From positions 22,802,057 through 22,866,056 of the forward strand of contig JAOANR010000002.1 in NCBI GenBank assembly GCA_030278955.1: a DNA stretch of 64,000 bases, in the 5' to 3' direction. How positions within the stretch are numbered: position 1 is the stretch's first letter; each line of letters opens with the position of its first letter. This stretch comes from Hygrophila difformis (taxonomy: Eukaryota; Streptophyta; Magnoliopsida; Lamiales; Acanthaceae). The notes beneath the pieces were generated by a model. That model saw only the letters and a list, made by a program, of their open reading frames with translations, searched no databases and was not told the origin of the DNA. Both the position numbers and the translations under genes were made by a program. Below are positions 22,681 through 33,038 of this stretch, piece after piece.

Positions 22681-23790
22681 CACTACAAGAAAAAATCAAT
22701 ATAGCGACCGAAATTCGCGACCGAATAAATGTCGTCGTTGTTAGCGACCGAAACTGCGACCGAAAATGACAGTCGCTGATGTTAACGACCGATTTAGCGA
22801 CCGAACTTTTTCTATCGCAAATTCGCAACCGAAATTGCGACCGATGACGTTTGGTGGCTAACTTGCGACCGAATTAACGACCAATATAAAAATGGGTCTC
22901 TGTTAGCGACCGAATTAGCGACCGCAAAGTTCGGTCGCTGATTTTTTCCAATTTTTTTAAATTTTTAAACTTTTTTATTATGGTTAGCGACCGAAGTAGC
23001 GACTGCATATTTGGTCGTTGATGATAGCGACCGAAATAGCAACCGAAAAAATTTGGTCGCTAAGCTTTTTATATTTTTTTATGTTTAAATTATTTTAAAT
23101 TAATTTAATAATATTCTCTTTAAATTTATTAATTTATTTTATTATTTAAATATTTATTTTAATTTTTAGTTTGAATTTATTTTATAACTTATTATTTTTT
23201 TGCTAATATTTTTATAACTTATTATTGAATAATAATATTATCAATATATTATTTTTTATTTTGCTGTTATCTCGAAATTGAATATTATTTTTTATTTTCA
23301 AAGAAGTTATTGAATTTATTATGTATCTACTTATTAATTTTACTTATTTATTTATTTATTTTACTTATTTATTTTACTTATTTATTTAATTAAAAATAAT
23401 ATTTTATTATTTATTCTATTTAAAATTTTTGAATAATTTACTATTTTATTTAATTTAGTATTTTTGTATTGAAAATTTTTAATTTAATTATTACACTTAG
23501 TTAATTAGCGATTTTATATTAATATTGTTTTAATATTACTTTCATTCTATTTTAATTTTTATTATCTTCATAATGTAATTAATTAATTTTATTATTTATT
23601 TAATAATAAACAATGCTAAAAAGTCAAATATAAAAGTTATGACTTTATAAATTTATAGATATAATTTTTATTTTTATTTTATTTTATTTAATAAGTTTAG
23701 TTTTTATTTTATTTAATAATTTTAGTTTTTATTTTATTTTTAAGTTATAACTTTACAAATTTATAGATATATATTATATATAAAGCATTC
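22681..23790. mobile_element. CACTA element end with AGCGACCGA repeats
   Basis: Begins exactly with CACTACAAGAAAAAA, the terminal motif of plant CACTA (En/Spm) elements. About 380 bp of dense subterminal motifs follow, TAGCGACCGA and its inverse TCGGTCGCTA (22700-23065), then about 700 bp of AT-rich sequence. No transposase and no opposite terminus were found. The second CACTA begins at 23791, either nested in or joined to this one. Confidence 0.85.
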
Positions 23791-23810
23791 CACTACAAGA
23801 AAAGTCAGAA

Positions 23811-24170
23811 TTACCGACCCCAAAATGGAGTCGGTAAAAGGGTTTTACGGGTCGGATTGGGCCTTACCGACCCCATTACCGACCCCAAGTTGGGGTCGGT
23901 AAACATTGGTAGGTGATTTTGAGACGACCGTCGGGCCTCGGGTCGACAAGTTTACCGACCCGACTACCGACCCACTTTGGGTCGGTAATATTACCGACCC
24001 CGTTTCCGACCCGAGATGGGGTCGGTAAACCGGGGATCGTGGACCTCCTGGACCAGGGTCCACCGACCGCATTACCGACCCCCCCTTGGGGTCGGTAATT
24101 CTGGACCACGAGGTCCGCCTTCCTTGATGCTGCCGACCCCATTTGAGGTCGGTAATGGGGTCGGTAAAAC
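23811..24170. repeat. CACTA subterminal hairpin repeats
   Basis: At least ten TACCGACCC motifs, many followed within a few bases by the inverse GGGTCGGTA, giving near-perfect hairpins (for example around 23876-23905). In characterised CACTA elements such motifs bind the element's own TnpA-like protein; that role is inferred here. Confidence 0.85.
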
Positions 24171-24535
24171 TTGTTTTTTGTGGCTAGAAATGGCTGCTTC
24201 ACAGCCATCCCCCTACCACAACATAATCCAATTACAAACAATTCCAACATCCAAAACAACAAATAATTCAACCCCTAATAAACCCTAAACCCTGCCACAA
24301 AACCTGCTGATCGATACAATAATCCAACATAATATAATGAAACAAAACTAATAAATCCTCCAAGTTCAAATCTTAAACAAAATAACATCAACCAAATTCC
24401 AAATGCTCCAAGTCCAAAACTACAAATTCCAAGTCTCCCAAGTCTAGACTTAGACAACATCAAAGAGTACTAAAACAACTCCACATCTACAAACTTTAAT
24501 AAACCAAAATACTAACCACACGGGCACCAGAATCA

Positions 24536-25189
24536 ATGAACCCCAATGTCATCTCCACCCAAGCCGCCTCCAAAGTCATCATCCCCATCCCCGCCTGGGG
24601 ATCGAGGCCTCCGAACTCCAAGCAGTCTCTCCATCTGCTCGGCCATGGTCATCGGGTCTGTGACAGTTTCTCTAGAGTCGCTGTATACGCATCAAACTGC
24701 TCCTGTGTCACATATCCTGATCCAGATGGGGGAGGAGTGGAACCAACATCGGGTGTCGACCTAACCACCTTGGCCATTGATCCTATGCCATATACGTTTT
24801 TGCGGCTGTCGTGTCCACCAGCGACGTTGAGGAACACGCTGTCTGGATCAAAGTTAGGCCCAATTGTGGGGTTCTGGGTCAAACGATCGGCCACAGCTTC
24901 GAATTTCTCCTATAGACCAAAAGGGAAAAACTTAAAAGAACAGTTCATAGTAAATTCTGATGAGGTAAACATAGCATTTACTAATTTTAAGATACTCACA
25001 TGAAGTTGTTGTGACTTGGGTCTAATCCATTTCTCCTTTTGATGTCCTCTAGTATGTGTGTGCTGATGTAGCTCGTGCAAGTGGACAGGCCTATTGTGCT
25101 CAGCCGTCTGCAAAATTCAGAGAAAGAAATGATGACTATGTCAAATTAAAGCCCACTGTTGTACTTTAAGTAAATAAGGAGATCATACC
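24536..25189 (-). pseudogene. CACTA tnpA-like (Transposase_24) gene, 3' exons
   Basis: Minus-strand exons of the second CACTA ORF. An exon at about 25109-25002 encodes TAEHNRPVHLHELHQHTHTR, bordered by a TTTTGCAG acceptor at about 25110 and a TG-GTGAG-like donor near 25000. The next exon holds DSVFLNVAGGHDSRKNVYGI and TQEQFDAYTATLEKLS, a pattern shared by plant Transposase_24 proteins (a glycine-rich LxxxGGxDxxxxVYGxG block followed by a coiled region). A frameshift near 24660 precedes the acidic glycine-rich tail that ends near 24540. This family is thought to bind subterminal repeats. The 3' UTR-like sequence 24181-24535 has no ORF. Confidence 0.75.
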
Positions 25190-28106
25190 TGTAACACCCC
25201 GGATTTGATAACCCAGGCCGGGATATCACCGCCACACCTCCCTAGCAAGACGCGGTTTCTCCGAGCTTGTTAGAGAGATGCAAGGCTGTGGTTTTCCAGA
25301 ATTTAAAACAATTCAAATAGCCCATTTATAAATATATAACAAAAATCATTACATAGTATTATCTAAGTTGCAGCGGAAAGTAATATCTAAATATAGATAT
25401 AGCAGCGGAAATATAAATAGGGCCAACACGGCCAAAACACGGGTTATACAGGCCCGTTATGCAAGTCATGTATAAAAACGAGAGTAAACGTTCCCAAAAT
25501 CCCAATGCATGCGCTCATGTGTAAGCCTCATACTCTGAAAAGAAAAAGAGAGCAACGGTTTGTCAGCATAAACATGCTGAGTAAGTTAACCCCTAGCATA
25601 CAATAATGGGGTTTCAAAGCCTTTAATTATTTAACAAAGAATTGACTTACATTTAGCATGATCGCAGCCACTATATAAATTAACTCATCAAGATAATGGA
25701 ATTTAATTGTAGAAATCAAAGGTATGCATGCCAAATGATCACATATATAACTTGCAAGGCGATTAAATAAATTGATATAAACCAAAACACAATTCAGCAA
25801 GGATTTAATTAAGCCTCTTATAAACTTCTCGTTTCGTTTCCTTTATAGGTTACCATTCGCTAGGGCTCTTATGTCCACTAGCCTCATGGTCAATATTTCA
25901 CTAGGGCCCTTACGTCTGCTAGTCATATGCTTGGGCCCTTATTTCCACAAGTCACATAATCAATATCGCGCTAGGGCTCTTACGTCCGCTAGACATACGC
26001 TTGGGCCCTTATGTCCACAAGCCACATAGTCAATATTGATAGTATCTAACTTGGTCACAGATCACCAATGTTTCAAAAGAATTAAGAAAAAATGTTTTAC
26101 TTGTTTAGACATATCTCGCAAATCATGTGTTTCTCAAAAGACGAGTTTTTCAACATTTCAACCAAGCCATTTCCACAGTGTACGCCATCTCAGTTTAAAA
26201 ATTCATTTCAAGGGCAATCGACTTGAAATTTCTACAGTAGATCAAAAACACGCTAAATAACAACTTTCGTGTTTAAGTTTTCCAAAATTATGTGAGGAAA
26301 CGGGTGAAATTTTACAATCTTTACAAAAGCCAAAATCTGTCATAATTGTCTACACAGCGCACTGATTTTCAAAAGAGTTTTTAACATAGCAAACGACCTC
26401 TAAAATTTATGAAATTTTACAGGCACTTAAAATACACCAAAATAAACAAGTTTTATTAGAGGCAAATTATGCAAATTCATCACGGATTAAGTCAGATTAA
26501 TCCACTAAATTCGGTTTAAAAATCTGTCAACTTTTCCTTCTCGGACATAGTGTATTCAAAACGGGTTTTAACTATCCAAACTTTAATGAAAATGCACGAA
26601 AATTTACAGGCATATTCTCAAGACATTTATCTACAACTTTTATGTTTTCACCAAAGATTAGTTTTGATCACAAGTGATAGAAAAATTCACATCAAGTTCG
26701 ACCAAACAATCTTTCATGGTTTTCGAAAGAGTCATGCCTCACAAAAAAAAATGTTCGACGCAGTTTGGGGTATCAAATCTTAGTGAAAATGCATAAAATT
26801 TTACAGAGGTATTCAAGACTCATAGATCTACAAATTTCATGTTTAACACAAGTCCTAGTTCGGCCTAGATCCGAGGTCAAAATGGCTAACAAGTTTGAGA
26901 TTCAAATCTGCCAAAGTTCTATGTTCGGAAAAACGGGCAGCAGTGTTCAGATTCATTTTTTGGGCAACACACCATAACGAAAAATTACGAAAATTTTACA
27001 CAAGGTAGATATATGTCTTACTAACACTTTTTATGTTTTGAGTTTTCTCATTTGAAGACTTTTAAGGGTTCGAAAAATTCCTCCAAGAACGCTGCGCGCG
27101 TGTGAATCTCTTGTTGACAGATTTTATCGAGTTTTTCGTTAGATCTCATGTTCGGGTTAAATTTTAGCCACCAAAAACCGTATGTAAGAATTAACTTACA
27201 TAATTTGAGTTCTAAACAGCCCTTGGTTCGTCCGGAATCTACGGATGGCTACGAACGGATCTCCTCAACGTGAAGCTTCCGACTTTGGCCATGAATTCGA
27301 CTCGAAAGAAGAAATCTAGTGTTAGATCGAATTTTCGGGTTTGAAAACTTAAACAAAAGCATAGGAACGACTTACCATAATCTGGAATCCTAAAGATCGT
27401 GTTCTACACGCTTCCTTCGTTGATTTTCGTCGCTGGAAAGTGATCGGAAAGTTCGAAGTTGGTGATTTCGGGTTTGGAAGAAGTTTGAAGAGTTTGAGAG
27501 GAATGGGGGCTGCCTTTGTGAGTGGATTAGGGTTTACAAGTCTGATTATAGGGTATGGGATCCATCAAAATCGTCCAAAATTCCTTCCCCCAAATTGTGA
27601 TTGAGTTTCCATAGTCGGGGGTAAAAAATATGGCAAGAAATCGCCGAAAACGTGCAAGTGTGCAGCTGCCTCTGTAGTGGCGCGGGCCCCGGCTGGGCTG
27701 CGGTCCGTGCCGGGCCGTGCGATCCGTCGGGCCTTTTCTCCTCTCTTTCGGACTTCTGTCCTCCTACATTTTCGGGCTCGATTATTCCGGGTCATTCTTG
27801 GATCACGATTCCTATCTTAAATCTATTTCGACTTAAAATTGATTTCGTGTTTGAAATCTTAAGTCCGTCGGTTTCGGATTTTTCGGCTTCTAATTCGTCG
27901 TCTTTTGGCTCCCGTGCAATAATTTATTTAATTAAATTATTTTCGACTTCACGGGTTCTTGGATATTTAATTCCTTCTTGAATTAAATTTCATTTCTCAT
28001 TTCATCTTTTGGAATTAAATTCCATTTCTCATTTTATCTTTAAATTATTTATTTTATTTATGTATTGTATTTATTTATTTATGTTACAAAATTCTCGGGT
28101 ATTACA
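25190..28106 (-). repeat. 3'-side LTR of minus element
   Basis: On the minus strand it runs from TGTAATACCCGAGAATTTT (28106) to CCGGGGTGTTACA (25190), 2917 bp. It has GTAAG donor-like sites (near 27375 and 27197), AAAGTTGT / AAATTTTACAG-type repeat blocks, a stem-loop array (25859-26022) and a TTTCTTTTCAG acceptor-like site near 25535. It is the closest relative in the window of the LTR at 1-2322. Confidence 0.88.
25859..26022 (-). repeat. Stem-loop array, five copies
   Basis: On the plus strand, five copies of loop GGCYCTTAYKTCCR with changing but paired stems: GCTAG/CTAGC (25859-25882), ACTAG/CTAGT (25900-25923), CTTG/CAAG (25930-25951), CTAG/CTAG (25971-25992), GCTTG/CAAGC (25999-26022). 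The loop is the reverse complement of the GACATAAGAGCC loop of the outer element. Confidence 0.88.
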
Positions 28107-28355
28107 GTCTACCCCCCTTGAGAATCAACTTCGTCCTCGAAGTTGCGTTTTTAGCTTCCCTCTCGAGCTAAGAACTATGGTTCTTTTTGTTTATATTAGT
28201 TTTTTTTTCTTTATTTTTGTATTGTGACTGAACTCAGAATTAAAATTTCTAAGCTGCCTACGTACCCTATGAAGGGATCAAGCCATGACGTAATTCAAAA
28301 CAATTTGAATTTGTTTATTTATTGATTTAGGATACATAATATTCGGGTTGTTACA
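28107..28355 (-). other. 249-bp module between two polypurine tracts
   Basis: On the minus strand, AAGGGGGGGAGGA (28368-28356) is followed by an LTR-like start TGTAACAACCCG (28355). Then come the conserved words TTGAACTACGTCATGRCTTG and CCCTTCAYAGGGTACGTAGGC, TTCAGTCACA, ACTTCGAGGACGAAGTTGATT, a second polypurine tract and the LTR at 28106. Equivalent modules are at 12584-12844 and 18765-19013. In the LTR at 30134-32815 the same words lie inside the LTR. Confidence 0.8.
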
Positions 28356-28435
28356 TCCTCCCCCCCTTAAGATTACAGTTATGTCCCCATAACTGCCTAC
28401 GCATTATTCTCAAGAAAGTTCGGGTTTTGACCTTG

Positions 28436-29518
28436 TTACTTGTCAGTCTCTCCTTGCTGAAGGTTCACCAGATCTATTCTCCTTTCGATCGCCTCCTCTG
28501 GCGTTCGACATCCCCTAGCCTTGTGACCAAACTTGCCGCACTTATAGCAGGCTCCAGGCTTCGGGCACTGGCGCACCAAATGTGCATGGTTGCATCGTGG
28601 GCAGCGTGGTATGAACGCACCACGGTTGTCATCTCCTCCGTGGTTGAGACCTTTATTTTCTTTCCTTCGAGATCCATTGTTTTTCCTAGAGTTGTTATTG
28701 TTATCTTTCAGATCCTTCTTCTCAAGTCCTTGAGAGTCCTTGCTCGACTCACCATTTTCTTTACGCTTCAACTGCTGGATTCAAGCAATTGCTACAGCGC
28801 GATCATAAATCGTCTGTAGGTTCGTGAATTGTCCTACTGCAAGTACCTCCCGGATACTAAGGTTCAGACCCATCTCGAATTTTTGAGCCTTGTCAGAATC
28901 GGTTGGTACTATCCTCGTAGCAAATCGTACTAGCTCCTTGAATTTGGTGTAGTACTCTTGCACTGTTTGTGCACCTTGCTTCAGGTTGATGAATTCCTCA
29001 TATTTCGCAGTCTTGGTGCTCAGTGGGTAGAATCTTTCTCTCAAGGCTTCCTTAAGTCCTTCCCAGGTGTAGGATTCTTCATCTTCCTCTGAATTCGTTT
29101 GAAGGTTTTGCCACCACTCGTCGGCTTCACCTCCTAAGTAGTAGGTCGCTACACGTATCTTCTCCTCGTCGGGGCATTTGATAGCGTCCAAGAGTTTGTC
29201 AAAGGTACGGATCCAACCCTCCAACTTGGCCGGATCCTCTTGCCCGTCATAATGGGGTGGGTTGTAGGGGTTTACCAATGCCAAGTAGTTGACTCGGGCT
29301 ACTGGCGGAGGTATTGCCGCTTGTGCCCTATGCACCTCGGCATTTCCTAATGCTACGAGTACTTCTTCAACCGTCCTTAAACGTTCATCCATGTTGTTGG
29401 GAATAGGAGGCGCTCGATCTCCTACGTTCGGAGGAATCTCATTGTTGTTAGGTGCGTTTGGGAGGTCAGTGTCAGTGCCGTTTGGGCTTACCTTCCTCAG
29501 TTTTCTTCTAGGTGCCAT
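28436..29518 (-). pseudogene. Ty3/gypsy gag with one internal stop
   Basis: Gag polyprotein, which would form the virus-like particle. It starts MAPRRKLRKVSP at 29518; the matching leader start in the nested element supports this ATG. Residues about 1-60 are a low-complexity N/P-rich arm. Residues about 85-235 are the Retrotrans_gag capsid domain (YDGQEDPAKLEGWI, YLGGEADEWWQ, FYPLSTKTAKYEEFINLKQG, VQEYYTKFKEL). A single in-frame TGA (28783-28781) follows residue 245. The same frame continues with a basic stretch and zinc knuckles CPRCNHAHLVRQC and CYKCGKFGHKARGC, ending at 28436. Almost intact otherwise. No pol follows: the frame ends about 70 bp before 3'-terminal sequence. The domain best fits the chromovirus/Tekay-like group, less certainly. 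Confidence 0.9.
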
Positions 29519-30133
29519 TTTCTGTTATAGAAGCACACGAAGATGAGTTTCTAAGTGATCAAGATCTAGGACTAAGGCAAAGTTAGTCTTTAGCAAGCGC
29601 TCCTAAGTCAAGGTCATGTCGAGTTCTAAGGTAGGAGTGTTTCTTATCACCGATAATTCAAATAAAAAGAGTTAGTGTAAATATTTATGTATATATGCAA
29701 TGCAATGCAATCCCCCCGAAGCTAATGTATATTTTATTTATATCTATCTTCCATGGATTTTAAAAAATAATTTTATTCCATGGAGGTAATATTTTTAAAA
29801 TTTAAAGATAATAATAGTAGATAAAAGTCTTGGGCCTCAATATTGGGCCAAAATAATAAACATTTGGGCTTTATTTAAAAATACAGGTATTGGGCCTTAA
29901 AACAATTGGGCTTAAAAAGAAATTGAGCCCACAATAGTAAGTATATAAAGTATTGGGCTAAAAATAATTTCTTGGGCTTCTAAAAAAAATATTTGGGCTT
30001 CTAAAAACTTTTCGGCTAAAAATTTGGACTTTAACTTCAAAATAATAATTGGGCTCTTTAAAATATATTACTAGTTTAGAAATAATAACTTTAAAAAATA
30101 ATAATACTTAAAAATAATATTTTAATAATAACT
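29519..30133 (-). other. Leader of minus element, PBS missing
   Basis: AT-rich leader with many AAGCCCAA words, homologous to the leader of the nested element (18180-18650). The initiator-Met PBS expected directly after the LTR end at 30134 is absent. Sequence there reads AGTTATTATTAAAATATT on the minus strand. Confidence 0.75.
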
Positions 30134-32815
30134 TGTAACACCCCGGATTTGATAACCCAGGCCGGGATGTCACCGCCACATCTCCCTAGCAAGACACGGC
30201 TTCCCGAGCTCACCAAGGAATGCAAGGCTTATGGGTACGAAAAAGATTTAAAAATATTCCAACAATTGAGTCCGGAAATTAATAATACTTAATTCAAAAT
30301 ACGGGAGTAAAAATCATCATGCGTGAAATAGAGTAAATGCAGCGGAAAGTAATCACGGCCAACACGGCCAAAACCTCGGGTTTAACAGACCCGGTAAATC
30401 AGTAGTACGATGCAGAAATTTAAAATGTTCAATAATGTTTCCCCCCAAGTGCAAGAGCATGCGTCACTCGACATACTCTGTAAAAGAAAAATGACAACAG
30501 TTTATCAGTATAAAAATATACCGAGTAAGTTAATCCCTAACTAAACAATTTAAGGGGTTACATGTGTTTAAATTAAATATTACACTTTTCATGCATTAAT
30601 TTAAAAATTCATATTTTATTCGCAGCGGAAAAACATGATTAATTTATTCAAGGCGAGAATACATAATTAAAGGACTTAATTTAAAAGCATAATTTAAGAA
30701 CGTAATTTAAATGCATAATTTAAAAATATGCTAAATGAGATTTAAGCATAATTAAACACTCACACAAGTCTTTTATATTTTATCCCGCAAACTAAGAAGA
30801 GGACACCATACCGGAAGATCACTAATGAGGCAATCTCAACGTAGGACCACTAACGAGACAGTCCAAAATAATGGGAGACCATTAACGAGGCAGTCTCAAA
30901 AGATAGTAGGACCACTAACGAGGCGATCCAAAACACAGCGCGAGAGATCACTAACGAGGCAATCTCAGATAGTAAGGAGACCACTAACGAGGCAGTCTCA
31001 AAGATAATGATAGCATGAAGATCGGCTCAGCCTAGTGAACGGGATTTTTCGAAAGCTCGTATTTCAATGTTATCAAAATATTCGATATCGCGTTTCGTAA
31101 TTCGAGTTTTCTCAAGTTCGAAAAATCCGATTTGATGCAGTTTACGCCTTTCTTAATTAAAAATTCATCTTTACACCAAAAATTCTGAAATTTACACAGT
31201 AACTCGAAAACACACACACGAACAACTTTCATGTTTTAAGTTTTCGGAAATAAGGTTTCGAAGAAAGTCAAATTCCGAGTTCTTTGCAGAAGATAAATTC
31301 TGTCCCAAAAACTGATTTCGTCACAATTTCGTGCGACGCTGATTAAAAATTCATTTCAAAGCCAATTGATCCAAAATTTTTACAGGAGATACACAACACA
31401 TTAATGAACAACTTTCATGTTTTAAGAATTTGGAAATAATGAATTCTAGATGCTAATAAATCGACCACAACACGCTATATACGCGCGGACTCAAAAGATG
31501 GCTTAGAACAGTTCTGAAAATCGGCCATATTGACATATCAAATGAACTCCAAAATTCATGAAATTTTATATGCATAATCGAGATACAATTATCTACAACT
31601 TTTGTTTAGAGATGAAAAGTTGAATCATTCTAAAAACGGGTGAAAAACATGCATCAAGTCGAATAAGTAAATCTGTCAACAATTTTAAATGTTCGGTTTG
31701 TCACAGAAAGTTTACGGCGCGATTTGGAATAGCAAATCTTAATGTCAATGGCTGAAATTTGTCAAAAGGTAGATTAAAGTCTTAGGAACAAAATCTATGT
31801 TGAAAAGTTTTCGGTTTGAATTCCCGAAGGTCGAGTTTTAGGCGAGTTTTTGAAATTGGACGAAAATAGGGTTTTTGAAAACCGATTTTTGTTACGGGTC
31901 TAGATCTTAAGTTTTAAACAACAATAAACCACAAAAATTGGTGAGTAAGGTCTTAACTTACTAAGTTAGAGAATAGGGTTGCTGTAAAGGGTTTCCGGAC
32001 GTCCTAAGGTCGCGACGAACGGCCAACTTTTCCGATCGCTTTTTGTTCATTCCCCGACGTGAAATCGTAGCAAAGGAAAAGGGTTAGATTTCGAGTTTGT
32101 TAAAGCTTATGGACGATTCAAACACTGTAGTACTACTTACCAAGGTTCTAGAGGGTAGGGCTTCGTCCCGTTTGCCTCGTCGTCGCCGGAAAGTGGAGTC
32201 AAAGGAGTTTTGAACTTGGAGAGAAAAGATGGGAGTGTCTAGGGTTTGTTTACTGAAAATATGGGGTAAGGGGCGCCCAATACTGATATTATGGCCTTCC
32301 CAAAAGCCTTGATCCGCTTGCCCTTGTTAGGGGACGGATTTCTGGCAAGAAAATCGCCATGGAAGGAAAGTTTACACCTTCTGCACCTCTGGCGCGCTGG
32401 TGACGCGCACCTATAGCTTTGCCCGCGCGCGACCAGGCCTGGAGACGCGACTCCACCTCCCGCGCGGTGGCCGCGCGGCGGCGTGCGGCGAGCGCGGCCC
32501 GGCCGGACCGCCCGGTTCGGCGGTCCACGTGGTTCGTCGGGTCTTTTCTTCCTTTCCTCTATAGGTTTTCCATCCTCTACGTGTTGGCTCGACTCTTCGG
32601 GTCGTTTCCGGTTCGAAATCTTTACCTTAAACTTGTTACGAGTTTGGGCTTTACGCTCGTAACATTTCCGTACCCTAATTAGTCTAGTTATTATTTTGTG
32701 ATTTATTTTGTGACTGAACTTAGAAGTTAGTTCTAAGCTGCCTACGTACCCTGTGAAGGGATCAAGTCATGACGTAGTTCAAAACAATTTGAATTTGTTT
32801 TTCTCGGGTGTTACA
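30134..32815 (-). repeat. 5'-side LTR of minus element, divergent family
   Basis: 2682 bp, minus strand TGTAACACCCGAGAAAAAC to CCGGGGTGTTACA. It shares the general plan (GC-rich U3 with GCGCGGTGGCCGCGC-like sequence near 32460, GTAAG sites near 32140 and 31960, hairpin array, CTTTTACAG acceptor-like site near 30480), but most of it does not align closely with 25190-28106. Its U3 begins with the ACGTCATGACTTGATCCC / GTACGTAGGC module that is internal in the other elements. Confidence 0.8.
30816..30999 (-). repeat. Stem-loop array with loop CACTAACGAGGCA
   Basis: Six copies of loop CACTAACGAGGCA (small variants) flanked by stems that change together: AGAT/ATCT (30816-30836), GGAC/GTCC (30844-30864), GAGAC/GTCTC (30875-30897), GGA/TCC (30909-30929), GAGAT/ATCTC (30944-30966), GAGAC/GTCTC (30977-30999). 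Confidence 0.88.
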
Positions 32816-32820
32816 ATACC

Positions 32821-33036
32821 AGTTTGTCAGCAGTGGCAAGGTGCGACTTGGAGCCCGCTGTGTGTGTGGGGAGAGCCGGTGCATCCTCCTGACCTCGGCG
32901 CCTGTTCAGCTTTCCTCGTTTTGATTTCTCCTTGAACGCCTGTGAATCCCAAATCCGCTGCCAGTGCTCCGCCACTAGTGGGTCCGCAGGCATCGCCCTC
33001 TTCTTCTTCCTCATGTCGAGGGTGTAATCCTTGTAC
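32821..33036 (-). pseudogene. CACTA tnpA-like (Transposase_24) gene, 5' exon
   Basis: Minus-strand exon beginning after an ATTTCAG acceptor (33038-33037) and reading RYKDYTLDMRKKKRAM, then LVAEHWQRIWDSQAFKEKSK and NRRRGQEDAPALPTHTAGS. The WxxxxFKxKSxxxKxNR and HTGGS-like blocks are typical of plant Transposase_24 proteins. The exon ends at G32820 and its GT donor lies inside the ATACC/GGTAT target duplication of the LTR element. The gene resumes downstream at 25189, so the insertion separated the two exons by 7.6 kb. Confidence 0.75.
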
Positions 33037-33038
33037 CT

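Larger units (their letters stand above)
25190..32815 (-). mobile_element. Minus-strand gag-only Ty3/gypsy LTR element, unequal LTRs
   Basis: Flanked by ATACC on both sides (25185-25189 and 32816-32820). Order on the minus strand: LTR 32815-30134, leader, gag (29518-28436), polypurine tract, 249-bp module, LTR 28106-25190. No protease, RT or integrase. The two LTRs share ends and architecture but are clearly diverged (perhaps 70-85% by eye), and no PBS follows the first LTR. It is therefore either a very old, rearranged element or a composite. It interrupts the CACTA gene exactly at a splice donor. Confidence 0.75.

Noticed and set aside
23845..24288. Open frames over the CACTA subterminal repeats
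   Set aside because: Translations consist of the repeated TACCGACCC motif; no coding signature.
28009..28227. Short hydrophobic open frames near the LTR/module boundary
   Set aside because: AT-rich sequence giving F/L/I-rich translations, lying across the polypurine tract and LTR start.
31032..31232. Short open frames within the LTR at 30134-32815
   Set aside because: Fall in the repeated AAAGTTGT-type blocks; no similarity, and present only by chance.
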